From Bacillota bacterium (GTDB lineage: Bacteria; Bacillota; Clostridia; Christensenellales; Aristaeellaceae): a DNA stretch of 49,274 nt. Shown piece by piece: positions 30,489-37,537 of the stretch. The notes under the pieces are model-generated. The model saw only the letters and a program-made list of their open reading frames with translations, did no database searches and was not told the origin of the DNA. Each line of letters starts with the position of its first letter. Position 1 is the first letter of the stretch. The DNA is taken from the NCBI GenBank assembly GCA_023421395.1, contig JAEZTL010000020.1:1-49274 (forward strand), in the 5' to 3' direction. The translations under genes were made by a program, and so were the position numbers.

Positions 30489-32321
30489 TCAATTGGATGT
30501 GCTGGGATCCGGCGTCGTCTCCACCTGAGCGATGTCGGCGCCCGGCGTCTCCAGCGCGGCGGCATCCGCCGCCTGGGTGGGCTCGGCCGTCACCTCCGGC
30601 GCGGGCATCGGGGTGGGCTCCGGCATGGCGGTAGGCTCCGGCGAAGGCAGGATCAGGCTCAGTTGCCCCACCGCGTCGCGCAGGCCGCCCAGCGAGATCA
30701 GCCGGCTGGCCTCCAGCTGCCTGAGCGCCAGCACGCACACCGCCAGGAACAGGACAAACAGCACCAGGCCCTTCAAAAAGCCCAGGAACCGCCGGCCGCC
30801 GCTGACGTGGTACTCGTCGTCATAGCGCTCGTCATCCTCGTCGTAGTCGTCGTATTCGTCGTACTCGTCATAGTCGTCGTATTCGTTGCCGTAGCGGTCG
30901 CCGTCGTCGTAATCCTCTTCGTCAAGATCCTCGTCCTGATAGACACGGCGCTTCTTCTCCTTGGGCGGTTTGGGCGCGCGGCGCACCGGCAGATCGTCGT
31001 CCTCATCCTCTTCGTCGTAGCCGTAGTCGTCTTCTTCCGGCTCCGTCGGGCGTACGGGTTCGGGGCGCGGCGCACGGACGCGCAGCGGCCGGAACTCCTG
31101 TGTCGGCTCATCCACCGCATAGGCATCCTTAACCGGCGCGGGCGCCAGGGGCGCGACAGCCGCGGGCGCGACAGCCGCGGGTGCGACAACCGCGGGTGCG
31201 GCCGGGACTGCGGGCGCTGCGGAGCGCGCCGCGCTTCCGGCGGCCAACGCCTTGCGCTCCTTGCGGGAGAGCGAGGGCGCGCTCTCGAGCTCTTCGGAGA
31301 GGCGCTGCGTCAACGCCGCCTTCTGGTTTTCGTCCATGAACTGGTCCTCCCCATCCGGCTGCGCCGATTCGTACGGCGGCTCGTCGGCCTGGCTCTCCTG
31401 GCCGCGACCGCGGAATTTTTTGAAGAAACCAAACAGCCTGGTTCCCCGGGTGGAGGGCAGGTCGTCGTCCTCGTCGTCCTCGTCGTCTGCGTCATCGGAG
31501 TCCGGTTCGCCCTCGTCCTTCTCCTCGTCCTCGGCAAAGCCGGTATGCACCGTGGTGCCGGGCTGGGACACCAGCTCGTCTACCTCGCGCACGTCCACCG
31601 GTTCAATATCGAGAATGGGCGGCTCCGAGGCCGGTTCCTGAGCCTGGGCGGCCTTGCGCATGCGGCGTGAGAGCACCGGTTCCGCCGCGTCCGCATCGTG
31701 CGGGGCGGGTGAACGCTCCTCGTCCGCGTCCTCGTCGTCCTGGCCTTCCTCGTCCGCCTCCGGAACACCCCGCCGCTCGGCCAGCCTAACGCGCGCCATG
31801 CGGAACAGCCCGCCGACCTTTTTCAGCGCGTCGCCGATGGGGTTGTCAATTTGCGGCGCGTCAGGGTCGATTTCGTCCTCGTCCCCGTCCGCCTCATCCT
31901 CCGGCTCGGGATCCGCATCGCCCTTGGGGGGGCGGTATGCCTCGTGTCCGGCATCCTCCGGTTCCTCGTCCTCCTCCGGAACGCGGCGGGAGACGCCTTT
32001 CATCAGCGCCTTCATGCCGGTAAAGAGGGATTTTTTCTCCCCCGGCCGCTCCTCATCCTCGTCCTCCGGAAGGTCCAGCGCGTCCTCCGGCAGATCCGGC
32101 GCCTCGAACTCGCTCTCCTGGGCTTTCACCGGCGTTTCCGGCGCAGCCTCTTCCCGCTCCGGCATGGCCTGCTGCGGGGGCTTGACCGGGCGCGCGGGCT
32201 TGACGGGCGCGGGCTTTTCGGTTTTTTCAGCCTCCTGCTGGAAGCGCTGCTCGTGCAGGCGCTTGTATTCGTAATAATCCAAGCCGGGGCGGCGAGGGCC
32301 GCCGGGTCGGGCGTTAGCCAT
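30489..32321 (-). CDS. Large acidic single-pass membrane protein of unknown function
   Basis: 610 residues with very high Asp/Glu content. The N-terminus PGLDYYEYKRLHEQRF is basic/aromatic. A long disordered acidic region follows (to about 500), broken by short basic segments such as KKSLFTGMKALMKGV, LFGFFKKFRGRG and RKERKAL, an Ala/Pro repeat near 375-400 and an Asp/Tyr run before the membrane. One membrane helix lies near 512-534 (FLKGLVLFVLFLAVCVLAL). The tail is Pro/Glu/Thr-rich and likely outside. The start at 32321 follows GAGGCGGT. I do not recognise the family; it could scaffold a division or envelope complex. It has its own promoter and terminator. Confidence 0.75.
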   Translation of the reverse strand: MANARPGGPRRPGLDYYEYKRLHEQRFQQEAEKTEKPAPVKPARPVKPPQQAMPEREEAAPETPVKAQESEFEAPDLPEDALDLPEDEDEERPGEKKSLFTGMKALMKGVSRRVPEEDEEPEDAGHEAYRPPKGDADPEPEDEADGDEDEIDPDAPQIDNPIGDALKKVGGLFRMARVRLAERRGVPEADEEGQDDEDADEERSPAPHDADAAEPVLSRRMRKAAQAQEPASEPPILDIEPVDVREVDELVSQPGTTVHTGFAEDEEKDEGEPDSDDADDEDDEDDDLPSTRGTRLFGFFKKFRGRGQESQADEPPYESAQPDGEDQFMDENQKAALTQRLSEELESAPSLSRKERKALAAGSAARSAAPAVPAAPAVVAPAAVAPAAVAPLAPAPVKDAYAVDEPTQEFRPLRVRAPRPEPVRPTEPEEDDYGYDEEDEDDDLPVRRAPKPPKEKKRRVYQDEDLDEEDYDDGDRYGNEYDDYDEYDEYDDYDEDDERYDDEYHVSGGRRFLGFLKGLVLFVLFLAVCVLALRQLEASRLISLGGLRDAVGQLSLILPSPEPTAMPEPTPMPAPEVTAEPTQAADAAALETPGADIAQVETTPDPSTSN

Positions 32322-32363
32322 ATCAAGACCGCCTCTCTTTTTCGGGCGTAATACACTTATTCT

Positions 32364-32391
32364 ATTATAACATATCCGTCCTTTATGGCAA
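32364..32391 (-). promoter_or_regulatory. Promoter of the acidic membrane protein gene
   Basis: On the minus strand TTGCCA (32391-32386) and TATAAT (32369-32364) are spaced 16 bp, about 43 bases before the start. Confidence 0.7.
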
Positions 32392-32466
32392 GGGTTCAAT
32401 AACTGGAAAACACAAAAAAGTTACGCCGCATAAGATGAAGCGGGCCAGAATGGAAGGAGGGATTCA

Positions 32467-32685
32467 ATGAACGGAACATTTCAGCTGATCTGCCGCGCCC
32501 GGCGCGAGGGCGTGAGCCTGAAACCGCCGCAGGTTTTCGGAGTGTCCGGCGGCATCGCCTCGGTGGGCGAGGCCCCGCCCGGAGCGGACCGCTCCTTCGA
32601 AACCGAAGAGCCCTTACATACCGGTTCCATCTACCGCGAACTGATGCAAAAGTACGACCGCATCACGCCCCGGCACCTGAAATGA
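32467..32685 (+). CDS. Conserved-looking 72-residue hypothetical protein
   Basis: A short ORF with a strong AAGGAGG ribosome-binding site seven bases before the ATG, followed by a typical terminator. The protein starts MNGTFQLICRARREGVSL and ends with a charged YRELMQKYDRITPRHL segment that looks helical. There is no signal peptide, membrane helix or cysteine cluster. I do not recognise the family. It is isolated between two leftward transcription units. Confidence 0.6.
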   Translation: MNGTFQLICRARREGVSLKPPQVFGVSGGIASVGEAPPGADRSFETEEPLHTGSIYRELMQKYDRITPRHLK

Positions 32686-32699
32686 CCGCAGAAAGGATG

Positions 32700-32737
32700 C
32701 CGGGCCCGCGGCGCTCGTCCGCAGGCCCGGGCCTTTT
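32700..32737 (+). terminator. Terminator of the 72-residue protein gene
   Basis: GC-rich arms around 32700-32710 and 32719-32730 are followed by CCTTTT. It sits 15 bases after the stop and abuts the end of the convergent aldo/keto reductase gene, which it may also serve. Confidence 0.7.
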
Positions 32738-33728
32738 AATCGCCTGCCAGAATGCGCTCAATGGTCTCAAGCTCCGCCGCTTCAAAGGGAGGGGCGGAGA
32801 GGGCGCGGACGTTTTCCGCCACCTGCTCGGGCCGGGACGCGCCGATGAGCGCGCTGGTCACCACATCGTCCCGGAGCACCCAGTTCAGCGCCAGCTGGGA
32901 GAGGGTTTGCTGCCGCGCGGCGGCGACAGAAGCCAGCGCGCGCACCTTTTTCAGCTTGTCCTCGGTGATCGAGGCAGGCTTCAGGTAGCGGGGGTCGTGG
33001 CCCGCCCGGCTGTCCGCAGGGATGCCGCCCAGATACTTCCCGGTCAGCACGCCGCCCGCCAGCGGGCCAAAGGCGATCATGCCCACTTTTTCGCGCCGGA
33101 GCACATCGGTCAGGCCGCCTTCCACCCAGCGGTCCAGCATGGAATATCGCGGCTGATGAATGAGCATGGGCGTACCCATCCGCCGCAGCATGGCAATCGC
33201 CTCCGATGCCCGCTCCGCCGGGTAGTTGGAGACGCCCACGTAGAGCGCCTTGCCGCTCCGCACGATTTGGTCCAGCGCGAGCATCGTCTCCTCCAGCGGC
33301 GTGTCCGGATCTGGCCGGTGGTGGTAGAAGATATCCACGTAGTCAAGATGCATGCGCCTGAGGCTCTGGTCGAGGCTCGAAATCAGGTACTTCCGGCTGC
33401 CGAAATTGCCATAGGGACCGGGCCACATGTCGTATCCCGCCTTGGTGGAAACGACGAGCTCATCCCGGTGGGGCCGCCAGTCCCGGTCCATGTGAATACC
33501 GAAGTTCCGTTCCGCCTCGCCGTAGGGCGGGCCGTAGTTGTTGGCCAGGTCGAAGTGGGTAATCCCCAGATTAAAAGCCTGTCTGAGGATCGCCTGCTGC
33601 GCGCCGAAGGGCGTGATGTCCCCGAAGTTGTGCCACAGCCCCAGCGAGATCGCCGGCAGCATTAGCCCGCTCGCCCCGCAGCGGCGGTACTGCATGGTTT
33701 CATACCGGGCAGGGGATGGATTGTACAT
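32736..33728 (-). CDS. Aldo/keto reductase, YghZ / glyceraldehyde-3-phosphate reductase type
   Basis: NADPH-dependent AKR, 330 residues, close to the YghZ (AKR14) group, which reduces L-glyceraldehyde 3-phosphate and other small aldehydes. MQYRRCGASGLMLPAISLGLWHNFGD near residues 12-37 and THFDLANNYGPPYGEAE near 57-73 (catalytic Asp and Tyr) mark the group. Lys in VVSTKAGYDMWPGPYG and His in IFYHHRPD complete the tetrad. ATG at 33728 is seven bases after AGGAGG; the ATG at 33734 is too close. It starts 27 bases after the barstar-isomerase gene, so it is probably the third gene of the barnase operon. Confidence 0.9.
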   Translation of the reverse strand: MYNPSPARYETMQYRRCGASGLMLPAISLGLWHNFGDITPFGAQQAILRQAFNLGITHFDLANNYGPPYGEAERNFGIHMDRDWRPHRDELVVSTKAGYDMWPGPYGNFGSRKYLISSLDQSLRRMHLDYVDIFYHHRPDPDTPLEETMLALDQIVRSGKALYVGVSNYPAERASEAIAMLRRMGTPMLIHQPRYSMLDRWVEGGLTDVLRREKVGMIAFGPLAGGVLTGKYLGGIPADSRAGHDPRYLKPASITEDKLKKVRALASVAAARQQTLSQLALNWVLRDDVVTSALIGASRPEQVAENVRALSAPPFEAAELETIERILAGD

Positions 33729-33755
33729 GGCCATGCCTCCTATGGGTGATGCCCG

Positions 33756-34754
33756 TCAGGGCGAAATCGAGAGCAGCGTCTTGACATACTCGCAGCTCAG
33801 CGCCAGATCGCGGTAGGCGTCCCGGCCGTAGGCGAGGTCGTGATCCACCACCAGCCATTCGGGGCGCGCGGCGAGGATGCCGGGCAGGAGCGCCGGGATG
33901 TTCACACCGCCGTAGCCGGTGGGGCGGAAGGCAAAGCCGCCGTCCTTCAGCGCCACGTCCTTCAGATGGACGACGGGAATCCTGGCCCGGTATTTTTCGA
34001 TGAGACGCGCCGGGTCCTGCCCCGCCACCACCATCCAGCCCACGTCCGGCTCGAAGCGGAGAAGGCCCACCGCGTCCAGCATGCGCGCTGCGAAGGGCTC
34101 ATCTCCGGACATATCGAAGTCATGGTTGTGATAAAGGGGCGCGATGCCCGCGCCAAGGCAGATTTTTGCCGCGTTCTCAAAGTCCCGCGCCAGCGCATCG
34201 AAGGGTTCCGACGCGATGCGTTCCTTCGCGCAGGCGAGGGTGAGCCGCCGGCAGCCCACGGCCAGGTGTTCCTCGACGGCCCGATCCGGATCTTTCAGGA
34301 ACACTTCCACCGGCATATGATCGCCCAGCGCCTCGATATGCGCTTCCTCCAGCATAACGCGAAGCGCCCCGGGCGCCGCGCCAAAAAAGCCGAGCAGCTC
34401 CGCGCCTTCATAGCCTGTTTCCGCGAGCCGCCGGAGCGTCCCGGCCAGGTTTTGCCGCGCAGCCTCGCGCACGATGTAGACGCCCACGCCGATTCTGACG
34501 CCGGTTTCCTCTGTCAGCGAGAGGCCGTCGCTGCGGGCGGCAGCGTCCCGGAGCGTCCGGAGGACCTTTTGAGCGTACACCTCCGCCTGCGCCGCGCCGG
34601 AGAGCACGATCTCCCCGGGCAGGCTGGTCAGGACGTCGTAAAGCGCGTCCAGGTTGTGGCCGCGGTAATCCCAGTCGGACAGCGCGACGCCAAGGTATTC
34701 GTGGGCTTCATCCCGCCCGGTCAGTTTCGCGCAGTCGATCCGTGCCTTGCGCAT
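33756..34754 (-). CDS. Barstar-like RNase inhibitor fused to a xylose-isomerase-like TIM barrel
   Basis: Two domains in one frame, 332 residues. Residues 1-83 match barstar, the inhibitor of barnase: ARIDCAKLTGRDEAHEYL, then the helix-2 core HNLDALYDVLT. This core keeps the two acidic residues (D36, D40; barstar D35 and D39) that block the barnase active site, with Tyr for barstar Trp38. Residues 86-332 match sugar phosphate isomerase/epimerase proteins: RIGVGVYIVRE, GYEGAELLGFFG, LYHNHDFD (209-211 His), FEPDVGW and VVHLKD, with several possible metal ligands. The start is one base after the barnase stop. GGAGGA in the last barnase codons is the ribosome-binding site. The fusion is exact at the domain border. 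Confidence 0.88.
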   Translation of the reverse strand: MRKARIDCAKLTGRDEAHEYLGVALSDWDYRGHNLDALYDVLTSLPGEIVLSGAAQAEVYAQKVLRTLRDAAARSDGLSLTEETGVRIGVGVYIVREAARQNLAGTLRRLAETGYEGAELLGFFGAAPGALRVMLEEAHIEALGDHMPVEVFLKDPDRAVEEHLAVGCRRLTLACAKERIASEPFDALARDFENAAKICLGAGIAPLYHNHDFDMSGDEPFAARMLDAVGLLRFEPDVGWMVVAGQDPARLIEKYRARIPVVHLKDVALKDGGFAFRPTGYGGVNIPALLPGILAARPEWLVVDHDLAYGRDAYRDLALSCEYVKTLLSISP

Positions 34755-34755
34755 G

Positions 34756-35262
34756 TCAATCTCCTCCCACGTACAGAAGCGTGAACGTTTCGTAGTGGTC
34801 CTCGGTGTAGAAGATGGCGCCGTCCTCGTCAAACACCAGCCGCTTCGCGCCTCGGCTCGAAGCCCCCAGCGTATCGATATCGCACTCGGCGTAGCGTCCG
34901 TCCTCCGGCAAGAGTCCCTCGTAGTTCCCGAAGCGGTCGCCGCCGATGCACTTGCCGGGCGCGTACGGCTCAAGCGCGCCGCCCGGCCAGCCCAGTACCC
35001 GCGCTTCGGCCTTGGTGATGTAGTTGCCGGGCAGATCGCCATAGAGGAAGAGGTACATCCCCACCTCCTCCGCGCTGTCATAGGCGCCCTCTTCGTCGAT
35101 CAGCGCACCCAGCACTGGGCGGTTCTCTTCGGTGAGGAGGGCGTACCAGTAGCGGATGTCCTCCCAGTCGGTCTTCCCTCCGGCCTTGGCCGGGGAGAAG
35201 GCGCCGAACGCCAACAGGAGCGCCAACAGGAGCGCAGGCAGGCACGGCGAAAAGCGTTTCAT
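34756..35262 (-). CDS. Secreted barnase-type ribonuclease
   Basis: Guanyl-type RNase of the barnase family, 168 residues, predicted to be exported. A signal peptide (residues 1-27, hydrophobic LPALLLALLLAFGAF, cleavage after SPAKA) is followed by an extra 35-residue segment and then the barnase core: DLPGNYITKAEARVLGW (76-92), APGKCIGGDRFGNYEG (101-116). The catalytic set is E127 (barnase Glu73), R137 and R141 (Arg83, Arg87) and H156 in the EDHYETF motif (His102). Barnase Lys27 is Asp here, so activity could be lower. It is the first gene of an operon whose second gene carries the barstar domain. Confidence 0.92.
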   Translation of the reverse strand: MKRFSPCLPALLLALLLAFGAFSPAKAGGKTDWEDIRYWYALLTEENRPVLGALIDEEGAYDSAEEVGMYLFLYGDLPGNYITKAEARVLGWPGGALEPYAPGKCIGGDRFGNYEGLLPEDGRYAECDIDTLGASSRGAKRLVFDEDGAIFYTEDHYETFTLLYVGGD

Positions 35263-35279
35263 CCCATCCCTCCCGGTTC

Positions 35280-35308
35280 ATTATAGGGGATCGGGCCGCT
35301 CAAAGCAA
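35280..35308 (-). promoter_or_regulatory. Promoter of the barnase operon
   Basis: On the minus strand TTGCTT (35308-35303) and TATAAT (35285-35280) are spaced 17 bp, about 18 bases before the start codon. Confidence 0.7.
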
Positions 35309-35325
35309 GTTCCGGACAACACAAA

Positions 35326-35353
35326 GGCCCGCGCAAGCCGCCCCGCGCGGGCC
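35326..35353 (-). terminator. Terminator of the cysteine desulfidase gene
   Basis: Nine-base GC arms (35326-35334, 35345-35353) are followed on the minus strand by TTTGTG, 17 bases past the stop at 35370. Confidence 0.6.
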
Positions 35354-35369
35354 GTGAGCCAGTATGCTA

Positions 35370-36635
35370 TTACTCCACCATGATGCGAAGAATCTCCCGG
35401 TCCGTCTCACGCATGCCGTCCTTGCCCAGGCGCGCCACGTTGGACAGCGTATTTTCGATGTCCTCCGATACGATGCCCTCGCCCGCGGAGAACCCCCGCC
35501 CATTTTCCACCATACGTCCGCCCAGGAGCCCTGCATCCACCGATGCCGCGATCTTGGCCGCGCAGGAGGGCTTCGCGCCGTCGCAGACGATGCCGCTGGT
35601 GATGGCGAGCGCGTTGGTCACCGTGTGGCAAACGGCCTCGTAGCCGCCGTTTTTGAGGTAGGTGATGCCCGCCCCCGCCGCGGCCCCGGCACACACCGCG
35701 CCGCAGAAGGCGCTGAGCCGCCCCATGCCGTAGCGCTGGTGGATGGACACCAGGTTGGAAAGCAGCAGCGCCCGGCACAGCGCCTCGTCGGAGGCGCCCA
35801 TCTCCCGGGCGTAGGTGATCACCGGCAGCGACACCGTCAGCCCCTGATTGCCGCTGCCCGCGTTGATGACCACCGGCAGCGCGCAGCCGCCCATGCGGGC
35901 GTCGCTCCCGGCGGCGGCCATGGCCTTGGCGCGGGTGGGCAGGTCCGCGCCGGAGGCGAGCAGCACCTTGCCGATGCCCGCGCCCCACTCGCCGGAGAGC
36001 CCCTCCTGGGCGATACGGGTGTTGAGCTCGATCTGCCGGTCGATGAGGTCCTTCACATCCTCAAGGCATGCGGTGGCGGCGAAGTCATAGATGCCGCCCA
36101 TGGTCAGCGGGTCGTCGGCCTCGGGCGTATCTTCCGGCTGGGGCTCCTCCCGAAACAGCGTCTCCCCGTCCTTTTCCAGAAAGATCAGATGCGTATGCTT
36201 GTCGGCCACGAAGGCGGTGGCGCAGGAATCTTCGCCCCGGACGGTGATCGACACCTCCAGCGAGCGGTCCGTATTCGCCGCGGAAACGCGGATGGGCACG
36301 CTTTCAAGAAAATCCCGGATTTTTGCGCGCGCCTCGTCCGTCAGCCCGGCGATGACCTCCAGCTTTTTGTCCGGATCACCCGCAACCACGCCGGCGGCCA
36401 CCGCCGCCGCGATTCCCTTGAGCCCACCGGTGCCCGGCACCGTGACGCTCTTGACGTTTTTGATCACGTTGCCGCTGAGGCGCGCCTCCACTCTCCGCGG
36501 CATTTCCCCCAGCGCGCGCCGGGCCAGCGCCGCGCAGTAGGCGATGGCCACCGGTTCCGTGCAGCCCATCGCGGGCACCAGTTCCTCCCGAAGAATTTCA
36601 AGGTACGCCTGATAACATGCGCTGTTGCGATCCAT
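35370..36635 (-). CDS. L-cysteine desulfidase (CyuA/CdsB, UPF0597)
   Basis: Iron-sulfur enzyme that splits L-cysteine to pyruvate, ammonia and sulfide; 421 residues. The MGCTEPVAIAYCAALA motif near residues 22-37 holds the first cluster cysteine. The later CGAVCAGAAAGAG segment and the C-x6-C pair SGIVCDGAKPSC near 365-377 match the other cluster ligands of the family, and TVPGTGGLKGIAAA near 69-82 is conserved too. ATG at 36635 follows AAAAGGAGC; the frame is open upstream but into non-coding sequence. It has a close extended -10 promoter and perhaps a distal one about 440 bases upstream. Confidence 0.92.
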   Translation of the reverse strand: MDRNSACYQAYLEILREELVPAMGCTEPVAIAYCAALARRALGEMPRRVEARLSGNVIKNVKSVTVPGTGGLKGIAAAVAAGVVAGDPDKKLEVIAGLTDEARAKIRDFLESVPIRVSAANTDRSLEVSITVRGEDSCATAFVADKHTHLIFLEKDGETLFREEPQPEDTPEADDPLTMGGIYDFAATACLEDVKDLIDRQIELNTRIAQEGLSGEWGAGIGKVLLASGADLPTRAKAMAAAGSDARMGGCALPVVINAGSGNQGLTVSLPVITYAREMGASDEALCRALLLSNLVSIHQRYGMGRLSAFCGAVCAGAAAGAGITYLKNGGYEAVCHTVTNALAITSGIVCDGAKPSCAAKIAASVDAGLLGGRMVENGRGFSAGEGIVSEDIENTLSNVARLGKDGMRETDREILRIMVE

Positions 36636-36690
36636 ACATCTGGCTCCTTTTCTGAGCGATCTACGCCGCGCCGCCACCCGGATGCACCCC

Positions 36691-36699
36691 ATTATACCA
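36691..36699 (-). promoter_or_regulatory. Extended -10 promoter of the cysteine desulfidase gene
   Basis: TGgTATAAT on the minus strand (36699-36691) lies about 55 bases before the ATG. No good -35 is present. Confidence 0.5.
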
Positions 36700-37079
36700 T
36701 CCCCGGGCCCGCCGCGCCAGCAGTAGCAGGCCAGGGCGCCTGCGTCATCCGGTTCCGGAGGGACGGCTTTGCCGGCGGCGGGCCGCTTATACAGGCAGGG
36801 TGCCGGCACAGCGGCGATATCCCGGCGGCGCACAAGGCTTCGCCCGGTGAAGCGGGTGGCCTGGTTGGAACGATCGCGTCACACCTGCCGGAGCCCGCGA
36901 ACCCATACGGCACCGCCGCCAGCATCCGCCCAGGCCTTGACCGATTGGTTCATTTTCCGATTCTGCCGCGCGGGCGGCTCACGTTCATTGCATCTTCTCG
37001 TGATCCCAATCCAAAATAGTCATTCTTCGTTGGTCCGGGCCTTTAGAATCATGAATATATTCACTTGGTATAACGGCTT

Positions 37080-37108
37080 ATTATAGCATCACTCCCGAAC
37101 TTTTCCAA
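37080..37108 (-). promoter_or_regulatory. Distal promoter candidate reading toward the desulfidase gene
   Basis: On the minus strand TTGGAA (37108-37103) and TATAAT (37085-37080) are spaced 17 bp. A transcript from here would have a leader of about 440 bases before the next gene, or be a small RNA. Confidence 0.45.
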
Positions 37109-37125
37109 TAGACGTTTGATGTTAA

Positions 37126-37162
37126 GCCGAACCGCCCGCGGCAATGCCGCGGGCGGTTCGGC
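37126..37162 (-). terminator. 17-bp stem-loop ending the redox operon
   Basis: Perfect arms (37126-37142, 37146-37162) have a 3-base loop, 13 bases past the DsrE-like gene. The T-run is weak (TTAACATC). Confidence 0.6.
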
Positions 37163-37175
37163 CGGCTTCCAGACG

Positions 37176-37514
37176 CTACATCGTCATGATCTGATACCCC
37201 TTCTGGATATAGGCGGAAAAGGACGGGTGCCCGAACATGTCGCTGAGCAGAGGAATCCCGGAGGCCTCGTTGTATTCGAGCACCCCCAGTTGGTACGAAC
37301 AGGCGCGGCACACGCCGTCGATCAGCCCGGCCTCACGGGCCTTCAGAAACAGTTTGTCGCCGGACTCGGTCAGTGCCCTGATCAGCTTGACCGTCTCGCC
37401 CTCCATGATGACGCGCGCCTCATGGCCCTCCGCCTCCAAATTCAGCGCGTTGATCAACGCGTGGGTAAAGCACATGGGGCTTCCGTTAAACGCAAAGATC
37501 GCGTATTTCGCCAT
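37176..37514 (-). CDS. DsrE-like protein
   Basis: A 112-residue cytoplasmic protein of the DsrE/DsrF-like fold, a family that handles sulfur or acts as redox partner. The N-terminus AKYAIFAFNGSPMCFTHALI, the VIMEGETVKLI strand, the GLIDGVCRACSYQLG motif with two cysteines (near 69-72) and FGHPSFSAYIQKGYQI at the end are typical of clostridial DsrE proteins. ATG at 37514 is preceded by GGAAAGGA. It starts 23 bases after the flavin oxidoreductase gene and is likely in its operon. The partner and substrate are unknown. Confidence 0.8.
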   Translation of the reverse strand: MAKYAIFAFNGSPMCFTHALINALNLEAEGHEARVIMEGETVKLIRALTESGDKLFLKAREAGLIDGVCRACSYQLGVLEYNEASGIPLLSDMFGHPSFSAYIQKGYQIMTM

Positions 37515-37537
37515 TGGTTTTCCTTTCCGGAGCGGCG

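Larger units (their letters stand above)
36636..37125. other. About 490 bases without a convincing gene
   Basis: Short open frames on both strands have no ribosome-binding site and odd composition (Pro/Ala/Arg rich), so I do not call them. The minus strand has an extended -10 (TATAAT 36696-36691, preceded by TGg) close to the desulfidase gene, and a second promoter candidate at 37080-37108. Many small GC-rich inverted repeats are present, but I recognise no known riboswitch. Confidence 0.5.

Noticed and set aside
34480..34520. Frameshift or lost stop between the barstar and isomerase domains
   Set aside because: The reading frame is unbroken, codon use is even across the joint, and the joint falls exactly at the two domain borders with no leftover ribosome-binding site seen.
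36692..37086. Two short frames (77 and 105 codons) in the gap before the desulfidase gene
   Set aside because: No ribosome-binding site, low-complexity Pro/Ala/Arg composition, and they oppose each other.
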